DNA of 64,000 nt. It comes from CAWCKS01 sp963796195 (GTDB lineage Bacteria; Pseudomonadota; Alphaproteobacteria; Rhizobiales; Xanthobacteraceae). The DNA is taken from positions 186,001 through 250,000 of the forward strand of contig CAWCKS010000003.1 in the NCBI GenBank assembly GCA_963796195.1, given 5' to 3'. Below are positions 1 to 8,089 of the stretch, one piece after another; the first letter of the stretch is position 1, and each line of letters opens with the position of its first letter. The notes under the pieces were generated by a model. The model made no database searches. It was not told where the DNA came from and was given only the letters and a program-made list of their open reading frames with translations. Both the position numbers and the translations under genes were made by a program.

Positions 1-449
1 GATTCTGAAAGCGCGAACGCCTGACCGTTGAGCCCGCCCAAGGCGAGACCCGCGGTGCCATAGAACAGGATGTTGTTCAGGGCGTAGCCGGCGCGGCCGC
101 GCACGGTGCCGAACCACGGGTTGGAGAACTTCCACGCCGCAAACTGGTCGGTCGCGCCGGAGATCTGGAGGTCGGCCTCGCCACCGAACACCCACTGTCC
201 GTACTGCCAGTTGTAGCCGCCCTGCACGCCACCGTCGACGCCGCTCGGCTTCGTCAGGTTGTTGGTGATCGAGCCCCATTGGTAGCCGAGATTGCCGCCG
301 ATATACGGGCCGGCCCAGCTGTACATGTTGAGCGGCTGGTTGACGGTGTAGGGCGCCTTGTACGCGAAATCGGCCGCTTCAGCCGACACGCTCAAGCCAC
401 CGAGGCCGCAAACGGCAATGGCGACCGCGCCAACGAGATTGCTACGCAT
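1..449 (-). CDS. Omp25/porin-family outer membrane beta-barrel protein (partial)
   Basis: The gene runs off the left edge, so only the first 149 codons are present. An ATG at 449 begins a typical signal peptide (basic MRSN, hydrophobic core, SVSAEAA cleavage region). The mature part has alternating aromatic/glycine strands such as WAGPYIGGNLGYQWG and YNWQYGQWVFGGEADL, the pattern of the small eight-stranded Omp25/RopB-type barrels that are abundant in Bradyrhizobium and Brucella. It should sit in the outer membrane. The family is inferred from pattern recognition; the missing C-terminal strands are outside the window. Confidence 0.85.
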   Translation of the reverse strand, partial: MRSNLVGAVAIAVCGLGGLSVSAEAADFAYKAPYTVNQPLNMYSWAGPYIGGNLGYQWGSITNNLTKPSGVDGGVQGGYNWQYGQWVFGGEADLQISGATDQFAAWKFSNPWFGTVRGRAGYALNNILFYGTAGLALGGLNGQAFALSE

Positions 450-793
450 GATACGCTCCTGAGACGCCACGCAACCGCGACAGACGGTTCGGACCAGGGC
501 CTGCGATTCGCTTCGGCGCCGCTTCTGCCGCGCCAAATGGTTTCGAATGCCTGACCTTGATCGCTAAAATTTATCGAGAGTCTTGCGTTAAGCCCCCGTT
601 AAGAGGGCAGGCGCGCGACTCCATGGCGTTAAGAGAGCGTTACCGATCGCGGCCTCCGGCGCGGCCGGAGGTGAGGCGCCGCAGGAACCGGTTCGCAATA
701 GCCCGCAGACCGATGGAAATTGCGCAAAATTCCTGTGCCTGACAGCTAATCCGGCAGTGGCCGGATCACGCCGCAACACCTAGTTTCCAGCCC
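450..793. other. Gene-free stretch between porin and uvrC
   Basis: No convincing gene. It must hold the porin promoter (leftward) and the uvrC promoter (rightward). An 8-bp inverted repeat CCTCCGGC-gcg-GCCGGAGG lies at 653-671; no T-run follows it. Confidence 0.6.
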
Positions 794-2851
794 ATGACTG
801 AAGACCACGACGGCGGCCCGGCCGCGCTCCCTGAACCGGGGCGCGGCGGCAAGGCTGCAAGCGACGATATTGATCCTGCGACCGTAGCGGTCGAGGAGGA
901 GGACGAGGCGCGGCTGCCGGAGGCCGCCGACGACGGCACCGAGGCGGTCGTCGAGGGTCGGCTCGCCTCGGGTCGCGCCGCAATCCAGCGCGCCGTGCAG
1001 CATGCGCCGTTCGGCGCCGGCGTCTATCGCATGCTCGGCACCGAGGGCGATGTCCTCTACGTCGGCAAGGCGAAGAGCGTACGCAAGCGACTGTCGTCCT
1101 ATGCGCGACCGACCGGCCAGCCGGCGCGGATCGAGCGCATGATCGCGGCGACCATAAATGTCGAGATCGTCTCGACCTCGACTGAAACCGAAGCGCTGCT
1201 GCTCGAGGCCAACCTGATCAAGCAGCTTCGTCCGCGCTTCAATGTTCAGCTGCGCGACGACAAATCGTTCCCCTACATCCTGCTCACCGGCGACCACTGG
1301 GCGCCGCAAATCCTGAAGCATCGCGGCGCGCAGTCGCGGCCCGGAAACTATTTCGGTCCGTTCGCCTCGGCCGGCGCCGTCGGCCGCACCATCAATGCGT
1401 TGCAACGCGCCTTCCTGATCCGCTCCTGCACCGACGCGTTCTTCGAGAGCCGGACGCGGCCGTGCCTGCTCTACCAGATCAAGCGGTGCTCGGGACCGTG
1501 CACGCGCGAGATCGATTTTGCCGGCTACAGCAACCTCGTGCGCGAAACCAAGGACTTTCTGTCCGGCCACAGCCGCGCGGTGAAGCAAGAGCTTGCGAAG
1601 GAGATGGAGCAGGCCTCTGCCGATCTCGAATTCGAACGCGCCGCGCTCTATCGCGATCGCCTTGCCGCGCTGTCGGCGATCCAGGCGCAGCAGGGCATCA
1701 ATCCGCGCACGCTCGAAGAAGCCGACCTGTTCGCAATCCACCAGGAGGGCGGCTATTCCTGCGTGCAAGTGTTCTTTTTCCGTACCGGCCAGAACTGGGG
1801 CAACCGCGCCTATTTCCCGCGCGCCGACCGCAGTCTGTCGGCAGAAGAAGTCCTCAACGCGTTCCTCGCACAATTCTATGACGACAAGCCGGCGCCGAAA
1901 TTGATCCTGCTCTCGCACGAGATCGAGGAGGCCGAGCTGCTGGCGACCGCGCTCACCACCAAGGCCGGTTTTAAGGTCGAGGTCAACGTGCCCCGGCGTG
2001 GCGAGAAGAAGGACCTCGTCAATCACGCGCTCGCCAATGCGCGCGAAGCGCTGGGCCGCAAGCTTGCCGACAACGCCTCGCAGCTGCGACTGCTCGAAGG
2101 CCTGAAGGTCGCGCTCGACCTGCCGCGGGTGCCGCGCCGGATCGAGATTTACGACAACAGCCACATCCAGGGCACCAACGCCGTTGGCGCCATGGTGGTC
2201 GCCGGCGCCGACGGCTTCATCAAGAACCAGTATCGCAAGTTTAACATTAAGTCGTCGGACCTGACGCCCGGCGACGACTACGGCATGATGCGCGAGGTGC
2301 TGCAGCGCCGCTTCAAGCGACTGCTCGGCGCGACGCCCGCGGCGAAGCAGGACGAGGTCCCCGAGGGCGAGACGGCGAGCGACGATGCTGCGCCGTCGTG
2401 GCCCGACCTCGTCATCATTGACGGCGGCATGGGCCAGCTCAACGCGGCGCGGCAGGTCTTCACCGAGTTCGAGGTCAAGGACGTCGCGCTGATCTCGGTC
2501 GCCAAAGGTCCGGACCGCGACGCCGGCAACGAGACGATCTTCATGCCTGAAAAGCCGGCACTGAAGCTCGAACCGCGCGACCCCGTGCTGTATTTCATCC
2601 AGCGGCTTCGCGACGAGGCCCACCGTTTTGTCATCGGATCGCATCGCAAGCGCCGTACCAAGGACCTGCGCGAGGCCGGCCTGCAGGAGATCGCCGGCAT
2701 TGGTCCCGCGCGCAAGCGCGCGCTGCTGCACCACTTCGGCACGTTGAAAGCGATCGAGACCGCGTCGATGGCCGATCTTGCCAAGGTTCCGGGAATCAGC
2801 GCCGAAGGCGCGCGGAAGATCTTCGAATTTTTCCATGCCGGGTCCGGATAA
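794..2851 (+). CDS. uvrC: Excinuclease ABC subunit UvrC
   Basis: This 685-residue protein makes the dual incisions of nucleotide excision repair after UvrB has marked the lesion. After a variable acidic N-terminus, the GIY-YIG nuclease domain begins near residue 74 (GVYRML, then DVLYVGKAKSVRKRL) and ends with the EANLIK helix near 140. A UVR motif that contacts UvrB follows at about 260-300, then the RNase H-like nuclease domain, and two helix-hairpin-helix motifs at the C-terminus (IAGIGPARKRALL; VPGISAEGARKI). Length is normal for the family. The stop codon overlaps the start of pgsA (TAATG). The partner uvrB lies at 34.5-37.5 kb. Confidence 0.97.
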   Translation: MTEDHDGGPAALPEPGRGGKAASDDIDPATVAVEEEDEARLPEAADDGTEAVVEGRLASGRAAIQRAVQHAPFGAGVYRMLGTEGDVLYVGKAKSVRKRLSSYARPTGQPARIERMIAATINVEIVSTSTETEALLLEANLIKQLRPRFNVQLRDDKSFPYILLTGDHWAPQILKHRGAQSRPGNYFGPFASAGAVGRTINALQRAFLIRSCTDAFFESRTRPCLLYQIKRCSGPCTREIDFAGYSNLVRETKDFLSGHSRAVKQELAKEMEQASADLEFERAALYRDRLAALSAIQAQQGINPRTLEEADLFAIHQEGGYSCVQVFFFRTGQNWGNRAYFPRADRSLSAEEVLNAFLAQFYDDKPAPKLILLSHEIEEAELLATALTTKAGFKVEVNVPRRGEKKDLVNHALANAREALGRKLADNASQLRLLEGLKVALDLPRVPRRIEIYDNSHIQGTNAVGAMVVAGADGFIKNQYRKFNIKSSDLTPGDDYGMMREVLQRRFKRLLGATPAAKQDEVPEGETASDDAAPSWPDLVIIDGGMGQLNAARQVFTEFEVKDVALISVAKGPDRDAGNETIFMPEKPALKLEPRDPVLYFIQRLRDEAHRFVIGSHRKRRTKDLREAGLQEIAGIGPARKRALLHHFGTLKAIETASMADLAKVPGISAEGARKIFEFFHAGSG

Positions 2852-3510
2852 TGCTGAACGAACAGGTTGACCACAGGCCACGGGATGTATTGGTTGAGCC
2901 CAAGATGAGCGGACTAGCCAAAACATCGCCGAATTTGTCGCTGGCGCTGCCCAACATCCTGACGTACGCGCGGATTGTCGCAGTACCGATCGTGGTCGGC
3001 TGTATCTACGTGCAGTCGATCCTCGATGGTCCGCTGTGGCTGCGCTGGGTTGCCGTGGTGTTGTTCATCGCCGCCGGTGTCACTGATTTTCTCGACGGCT
3101 ATTACGCGCGGGTGTGGGGCCAACAATCGGCGTTCGGGCGGATGCTCGATCCGATTGCCGACAAGCTTTTGGTCTCAGCTTGCCTGTTGATGCTGGCCGC
3201 CGACGGCATCATCCATGGCTGGTCGCTGTGGGCGGCGATCATCATTCTGTGCCGTGAAATTCTGGTGTCGGGCCTGCGCGAATATCTCGCCGAGCTCCGC
3301 GTCAGCGTACCAGTGACGCGGCTCGCGAAATGGAAGACCACGGTGCAGCTGGTCGCGATCGGCTTTCTGCTTGCCGGTGACGCCGGCGACCAGATCGTGC
3401 CTGTTGTGACGCAGATCGGCCTTGCGCTGCTGTGGATCTCGGCGATCTTCACACTTTACACCGGATGGGACTATTTCCGCGCCGGGCTGCATCACCTGAT
3501 CGAGGAATGA
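2851..3510 (+). CDS. pgsA: CDP-diacylglycerol--glycerol-3-phosphate 3-phosphatidyltransferase
   Basis: An inner-membrane enzyme that joins CDP-diacylglycerol and glycerol-3-phosphate, the committed step to phosphatidylglycerol and cardiolipin. The CDP-alcohol phosphatidyltransferase signature D-x2-DG-x2-AR-x8-G-x3-D-x3-D is complete at about residues 79-104, and several hydrophobic segments surround it. The ATG at 2851 overlaps the uvrC stop by one base; an in-frame ATG at 2905 (MSGLAK) is an equally credible start. It ends in an ATGA overlap with moaD, so uvrC, pgsA and moaD are probably one transcript. Confidence 0.95.
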   Translation: MLNEQVDHRPRDVLVEPKMSGLAKTSPNLSLALPNILTYARIVAVPIVVGCIYVQSILDGPLWLRWVAVVLFIAAGVTDFLDGYYARVWGQQSAFGRMLDPIADKLLVSACLLMLAADGIIHGWSLWAAIIILCREILVSGLREYLAELRVSVPVTRLAKWKTTVQLVAIGFLLAGDAGDQIVPVVTQIGLALLWISAIFTLYTGWDYFRAGLHHLIEE

Positions 3511-3512
3511 GC

Positions 3513-3764
3513 ATGAAGGTGCTTTACTTCGCATGGGTGCGCGAGCGCATCGGCAAGGGTGAAGAAGTCGTCGAGCCGCCGGCAAGCGTGGCGACGGTCG
3601 CAGACCTGATCGGCTGGCTGGCCGGCCGCGGCGAGGAATACGCCTATGCGTTCGAGAAGCCCAAGGTGATCCGCGCCGCGATCGATCGCAAGCACGTCAA
3701 GCCGGAGGCCGCGATCTCGGGCGCCCGCGAGATCGCATTCTTTCCGCCGATGACAGGAGGATAG
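3513..3764 (+). CDS. moaD: Molybdopterin synthase small subunit MoaD
   Basis: An 83-residue ubiquitin-fold sulfur carrier of molybdenum cofactor synthesis. The C-terminal Gly-Gly (PPMTGG), which is adenylated and thiocarboxylated before MoaE uses it, is intact. An ATG at 3507 overlaps the pgsA stop, but the purine-rich CGAGGA at 3501-3506 is well spaced only for the ATG at 3513, so that start is preferred. The partner gene moaE follows after a palindromic repeat. Confidence 0.93.
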   Translation: MKVLYFAWVRERIGKGEEVVEPPASVATVADLIGWLAGRGEEYAYAFEKPKVIRAAIDRKHVKPEAAISGAREIAFFPPMTGG

Positions 3765-3812
3765 GGCGATCGTGTTCTCGAATCGAATCGTTGCCAGGAT
3801 CGCTGGCCAGCG

Positions 3813-3922
3813 CCCTCTCCCCGTGGGGGAGAGGGTCGGGGTGAGGGGGCCCCGGATTCTCGATCTGGCAGTCCGCCCTCACCCGGCTACTTCGTGGCCG
3901 ACCTCTCCCCAACGGGGAGAGG
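3813..3922. repeat. REP-like palindromic repeat pair in the moaD-moaE gap
   Basis: Two hairpin units lie about 65 bp apart: CCCTCTCCCC-gtg-GGGGAGAGGG at 3813-3835 and CCTCTCCCC-aa-CGGGGAGAGG at 3902-3922. This CTCTCCCC/GGGGAGAG unit is a familiar intergenic repeat of Bradyrhizobium. Here it interrupts an otherwise tight operon. Confidence 0.8.
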
Positions 3923-3947
3923 TGATCTCAGCGCCACGACGGACAAG

Positions 3948-4413
3948 ATGAGTATTCCCGTCACCATACGCTTGCAGAACGAACGACTTCGATCTCGCCG
4001 CCGAGTCGGCGAAGCTGACACGCGGCCGCACCGACATCGGCGCGGTGGTGAGCTTCGTCGGTGTCTGCCGCGGCGGTGAGGGCGCGGATGCGATTGAAGC
4101 GCTGACGCTCGAGCATTATCCCGGCATGGCCGAGGAAGAGATTGCGCGGCATGTCGAGCAGGCAACGACGCGCTGGCCGCTGCTCGGCGTCACCGTGATC
4201 CACCGTCATGGCCGCATCCCGATCGGTGCCAACATCGTGCTGGTACTTACGGCGTCAGTGCATCGCGCCGCGGCCTTCGAGGCGGCCGAGTTCCTGATGG
4301 ATTATCTGAAGACCTCGGCGCCGTTCTGGAAGCGTGAGGAGGGCGGTCAAGCGACCGGCTGGGTCGAGGCGAAAGCGGCGGACGACGCGGCGGCCTCGCG
4401 CTGGACCCGCTGA
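3948..4413 (+). CDS. moaE: Molybdopterin synthase catalytic subunit MoaE (frameshifted)
   Basis: Large subunit of molybdopterin synthase, which transfers sulfur from the MoaD thiocarboxylate to precursor Z. Translation from the ATG at 3948 gives MSIPVTIRLQN and then leaves frame at about 3980. Deleting one A from the run GAACGAACGAC restores a normal N-terminus (DDFDLAAESAKLTRGR), and the rest from GAVVSFVGVCRG onward is standard MoaE, including the lysine-bearing DYLKTSAPFWKRE segment. The stop overlaps the start of prmB (TGATG). The single extra base is probably a sequencing error. Confidence 0.88.
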
Positions 4414-5357
4414 TGGCGAAGAAGGCCGTCAAGCGCGGCAAGGTTTCGGCGTCGCGCGCGAAGAAATCGTCGATCAAGGCAAAGGTCGTGACCGCGGCGC
4501 AACTGGTTCGCGATGCGGCGCGGCGCTTGAAGGCGGCGCGGGTCACGTTTGCCCACGGCACCAGCGACGCGATCCCTGAGGCCGCATTCATTGTCAGCGA
4601 GTGTCTCGGCTTTCACCCCGACCGCTTTGATGAATACGCTGGAAGGCACGTCACCGCTGGCCAGGCTGCGCGCATCCGCGCCCTCGTCGAGGCGCGCATC
4701 GCGACCCGCAAGCCCGCCGCTTATCTGCTCAATAAAATCTACATGCTCGGCGTGCCATTCTATATCGACGAACGCGCCATCGTGCCGCGCTCCTATCTTG
4801 GTGAGATCCTCGACACGCATTTCAGCGACGAGGCGCCGTTGCTCGACCCTGAACGCGTCACCCGCGTGCTCGACCTCTGCACCGGCTCCGGCTGCCTCGC
4901 CATCCTCGCTGCGCGCTGCTTTCCGCAGGCCGACATCGATGCGGTTGATTTGTCCGGCGATGCGCTCGCCGTCGCCCGCCGCAACGTCGCCGACCACAAG
5001 CTCGGCCGCCGCATCACACTGCATCAGGGCGACCTGTTCGCGCCGCTCGGCGGCGAAGCGCGCTACGATCTCATCCTCTCGAATCCGCCCTATGTCGACA
5101 CGGAAGGCATGGCGAACTTGCCCCCTGAGTGCCGCTATGAGCCGGAGATAGCCTTCGACGGCGGCGCTGACGGCATTGCGATCGTCAGGCGCATCATCGA
5201 CGCAGCGCCGCGCTGGCTGAAACCGGGCGGCGGCTTGCTGTGCGAAGTCGGTCGCTGCAAGCCGGCGCTTGAGCAGGCGTACCCACGCACTCCGTTCCTC
5301 TGGCTCGATACCGAGGAATCCGAGGGCGAGGTGTTCTGGCTGGGGGCGGCGGAATAA
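4413..5357 (+). CDS. prmB: PrmB-like N5-glutamine methyltransferase
   Basis: A 314-residue class I SAM-dependent methyltransferase of the HemK/PrmC/PrmB group. A Lys-rich N-terminal tail (about 25 residues) precedes the helical substrate domain. The SAM-binding motif reads DLCTGSGCLAI, and the catalytic NPPY motif lies in ILSNPPYVDTEGM. The sequence after NPPY (LPPECRYEPEIAFDGG) resembles PrmB, which methylates ribosomal protein L3, more than PrmC, which acts on release factors. It overlaps moaE by one base. Family is certain; substrate is inferred from similarity. Confidence 0.87.
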   Translation: MAKKAVKRGKVSASRAKKSSIKAKVVTAAQLVRDAARRLKAARVTFAHGTSDAIPEAAFIVSECLGFHPDRFDEYAGRHVTAGQAARIRALVEARIATRKPAAYLLNKIYMLGVPFYIDERAIVPRSYLGEILDTHFSDEAPLLDPERVTRVLDLCTGSGCLAILAARCFPQADIDAVDLSGDALAVARRNVADHKLGRRITLHQGDLFAPLGGEARYDLILSNPPYVDTEGMANLPPECRYEPEIAFDGGADGIAIVRRIIDAAPRWLKPGGGLLCEVGRCKPALEQAYPRTPFLWLDTEESEGEVFWLGAAE

Positions 5358-5369
5358 TTCCGCCGCCGG

Positions 5370-6449
5370 TCACAGAACCTTTCTGATCCAGTTGTGCGGA
5401 TCGACTGCGCGACCGTACTGAATGTCGACCAGCTTCTTGCGCAGCCCCATGGCGACGGGGCCGGCCGCGCCGCCGCTGATGAGGAAATCGCCGCTCGTGG
5501 AACACACCTTGCCAATCGGCGAGATGACGGCCGCCGTGCCGCAGGCGAAGGCCTCTTTCAATTTCCGCTTGCGGCGTCGGCGCGCCATTGGTCGATCGTG
5601 TAGGCCTCCTCGCGCACGCAGCGTGCCGGAATCCTTCGCGAGCGCCATGATCGAATCGCGGGTGATGCCCGGCAGGATGGTCCCCAGCGGCGGCGTCAGC
5701 AACGAGCCGTCGTCGAACGCAAAGAAAATGTTCATGCCGCCGAGCTCCTCGACGTAGCGGCGCTCGACCGCATCGAGGAACACGACCTGATCGCAGCCGT
5801 GATCGATGGCCTCGGCCTGCGCGCGCAGGCTTGCGGCGTAGTTGCCGCCGCATTTGACGGCGCCGGTGCCGCCGATTGCGGCGCGCGTGTAGTTCTCCGA
5901 CACCCAGATCGACACGGGCGCAGGTCCGCCCTTGAAATAGGAGCCGACCGGCGAGGCGATGACGGCGAACAGGTACTCCGCGGATGGTTTCACGCCGAGG
6001 AAGACCTCGCTCGCGATCATGAAGGGCCGCAGGTAGAGACTGCCTTCGCCGCCTGGTATCCAGGCGCGGTCGATGCGCACGAGCTGCTCGACCGCTTCGA
6101 TGAACACAGACTCGGGCAGCGGCGCCATCGCCATGCGCTCAGCCGAACTCCGGAAGCGCCGGGCGTTGGCGTCGGGGCGGAACAGGTTCACGCCGCCGTC
6201 GTCGCGCTTGTAGGCCTTCAGGCCCTCGAAAATCTCCTGCGCATAGTGCAGGACGGCGAGCGCCGGATCGAGCGGGAAATTCGCGCGGGATTCGACGCGC
6301 GCGCCATGCCAGCCCTTCGCCTGATTGTAGCGGACCACCGCCATGTGATCGGTGAAAACCCGGCCGAAGCCCGGGTCCACGAGCTTTGCTGCGCGGTCCT
6401 TGTCAGACGTCGGATTCGTCGCAGGCTGAATTTCAAATTTCAAACTCAT
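5370..6449 (-). CDS. ilvE: Branched-chain amino acid aminotransferase (two compensating frameshifts)
   Basis: A PLP-dependent class IV aminotransferase that makes and breaks down Leu, Ile and Val. The start is taken at ATG 6449 (MSLKFEIQP), although the frame stays open 78 codons upstream; 359 residues matches the family. The PLP lysine is K199 in GTGAVKCGGNYA. Between about 5562 and 5625 the protein turns to nonsense (TLRARGGLHDRPMARRRRKR) where the family reads roughly TRVREEAYTIDQWRADAASG. One base added near 5620 and one A lost from the run at 5562-5564 explain this exactly. The gene converges on prmB. Confidence 0.92.
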   Translation of the reverse strand: MSLKFEIQPATNPTSDKDRAAKLVDPGFGRVFTDHMAVVRYNQAKGWHGARVESRANFPLDPALAVLHYAQEIFEGLKAYKRDDGGVNLFRPDANARRFRSSAERMAMAPLPESVFIEAVEQLVRIDRAWIPGGEGSLYLRPFMIASEVFLGVKPSAEYLFAVIASPVGSYFKGGPAPVSIWVSENYTRAAIGGTGAVKCGGNYAASLRAQAEAIDHGCDQVVFLDAVERRYVEELGGMNIFFAFDDGSLLTPPLGTILPGITRDSIMALAKDSGTLRARGGLHDRPMARRRRKRKLKEAFACGTAAVISPIGKVCSTSGDFLISGGAAGPVAMGLRKKLVDIQYGRAVDPHNWIRKVL

Positions 6450-6741
6450 GCCGTTGCTTCCCGCGGTCGGAACCGGCGCGATTTCTGGCGTCGGCCTGTC
6501 TTTCTGGGCTATTCCCATGGCGCATCTCCCGGAATGGACGCTCACGCCTGATATAAGCGGCGGATCGGTTTTGCCTCTGGCCCTTATTCCCAGTATGTTT
6601 TGCGCAATGTCGACCGACAACCGTATGGACGGCGCCGTTTCGACTGTATCCCGCGCAAATTCGGGTCCGAAGGCCACTCGCATTTCTGGACGCGAACGAT
6701 TATTTCGCAGCGTCGAAGGGGTTTATAACATTCAACCGAAA

Positions 6742-6764
6742 TTATGTCAATATGGCTGACATAA
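6742..6764. promoter_or_regulatory. Perfect palindrome, possible MarR operator
   Basis: TTATGTCA-N7-TGACATAA is a perfect 8+8 bp inverted repeat centred on the likely marR start region. MarR proteins bind such palindromes as dimers and often control their own operon, so autoregulation is the natural inference. Direct evidence is only the symmetry and the position. Confidence 0.5.
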
Positions 6765-7322
6765 ATTACAAAACCTCGCAGCGGTCCGCCCCAGGCGCGA
6801 CGCGTACGCCGACTCAGCGCGCGAGGCGAGGGCGGCGCAGCCGGCGAAGTGCGCTGGGACATCATCGAACTGTTGTTCTTCGCCTATCGCGATTTCGTCG
6901 GCGACCCCGATGCGGTGCTCGCTGAATTCGGCTTCGGTCGTGCGCATCATCGGGTCATGCACTTCGTCCATCGCTATCCCGGCTTCAAAGTCGCCGATCT
7001 GCTCGACGTCCTGCGCATCACCAAGCAGTCACTCGGCCGCGTGCTGAAGCAATTGGTCGACGAGGGCTACATCACGCAGAAGGCCGGCGACGCCGACAAA
7101 CGCCAACGCCTTCTTTTTGCCACCGCCAAAGGCGAGGCGCTGGTCGCCAAGCTTGCCGGCCTGCAGACCGATCGCATCAATCATGCATTGGCGGAGATGA
7201 GCGCGGCCGATGCCGAGGTCGTCCGGCGCTTTCTGCGCAACATGATCGACCTCAGGGACCCGGACAAAGTGTTGCAGATCATCATGGCGGGCGCGAAGGG
7301 CGCTCCGCGGGGAACACCATGA
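6752..7322 (+). CDS. MarR family transcriptional regulator (N-terminal frame disrupted)
   Basis: A winged-helix regulator followed without a gap by a response regulator and a histidine kinase. From the GTG at 6849 the frame is open (RWDIIELLFFAYRDFVGD), with the recognition helix in DVLRITKQSLGRVLKQLVDEG and the wing near KAGDADKRQRLLF. The natural start is probably the ATG at 6752 (MADINYKTSQRS); two single-base losses between about 6790 and 6845 would connect it through DAYADSAREARAA. The stop overlaps the next ATG (ATGA). The pairing resembles petP-petR of Rhodobacter, which is a guess about function. Confidence 0.8.
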
Positions 7323-8053
7323 CGGAAAACCTGATTGCGGCGGTGGCCGCCTCGCGCGGGCCGAAGATTCCGGCCGACGATGCGCCACACCTGATGGTGG
7401 TCGAGGACGACCGCCGCATTCGCGATCTGGTGTCGCGCTTTCTCGCCAGCGAAGGCTATCGGGTCACGGTGGCCGAGAGCGCGGCCGACGCGCGCGCCAA
7501 GCTGAGCGGTTTGCATTTCGATCTCTTGATCCTCGACGTCATGATGCCCGGCGAGAGCGGCTTCGATCTCGCGCGTTACATTCGAAAGTCGTCGACCGTG
7601 CCGATCATCATGCTAACGGCGCGCAACGAGAATGAGAGTCGCCTGCTCGGCCTGCAGATCGCCGACGACTACATCTCAAAGCCGTTCGAGCCGCGCGAGC
7701 TGGTGCTGCGCATCGGCAACATCCTGAAGCGCGCCGCGCCGGCGGCGCCGCCGCCGGCCGAAACCGTGGCGTTTGGGCCTTACGTATTTCATCTCGAGCG
7801 CGGCGAGCTGCGCAACGGCGAGGAGATCGTGCACCTGACCGATCGCGAGCGCGAGATGCTGCGCATCCTTGCGGTCGCGCCCGGCGACACCGTGCCGCGG
7901 CTGTCACTCGCCGGCGGTGGCGGTACCGCGAACGAGCGCGCCGTCGACGTTCAGGTCAGCCGCCTCCGCCGCAAGATCGAGCGCGACGTTGCGAACCCGC
8001 TGTTCATCCAGTCGGTGCGCGGCATCGGCTATCGGCTGGTGGCCTCGCCCTAA
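7319..8053 (+). CDS. OmpR/PhoB-type response regulator
   Basis: A 244-residue two-component regulator. The receiver domain has the acidic pocket (VVEDD, residues 28-31), phospho-acceptor D73 in LILDVMMPG, T100 in MLTAR and K121 in ISKPF. A Pro/Ala linker leads to a C-terminal winged-helix DNA-binding domain with DVQVSRLRRKIE and VRGIGYRL. The loop before the conserved Lys reads LQIADDYISKPF, one residue (Gly) shorter than the usual GADDY. It overlaps marR by an ATGA and is followed by its probable kinase, so the three genes form one signalling operon. Confidence 0.93.
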   Translation: MTENLIAAVAASRGPKIPADDAPHLMVVEDDRRIRDLVSRFLASEGYRVTVAESAADARAKLSGLHFDLLILDVMMPGESGFDLARYIRKSSTVPIIMLTARNENESRLLGLQIADDYISKPFEPRELVLRIGNILKRAAPAAPPPAETVAFGPYVFHLERGELRNGEEIVHLTDREREMLRILAVAPGDTVPRLSLAGGGGTANERAVDVQVSRLRRKIERDVANPLFIQSVRGIGYRLVASP

Positions 8054-8089
8054 GGCTTTCGCCGCGCGCACGTTTCAAAGGTTTGCTTG

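Noticed and set aside
746..2926. 726-codon open frame antisense to uvrC
   Set aside because: A high-GC shadow of a clear uvrC gene; its translation has no domain and the uvrC motifs are complete.
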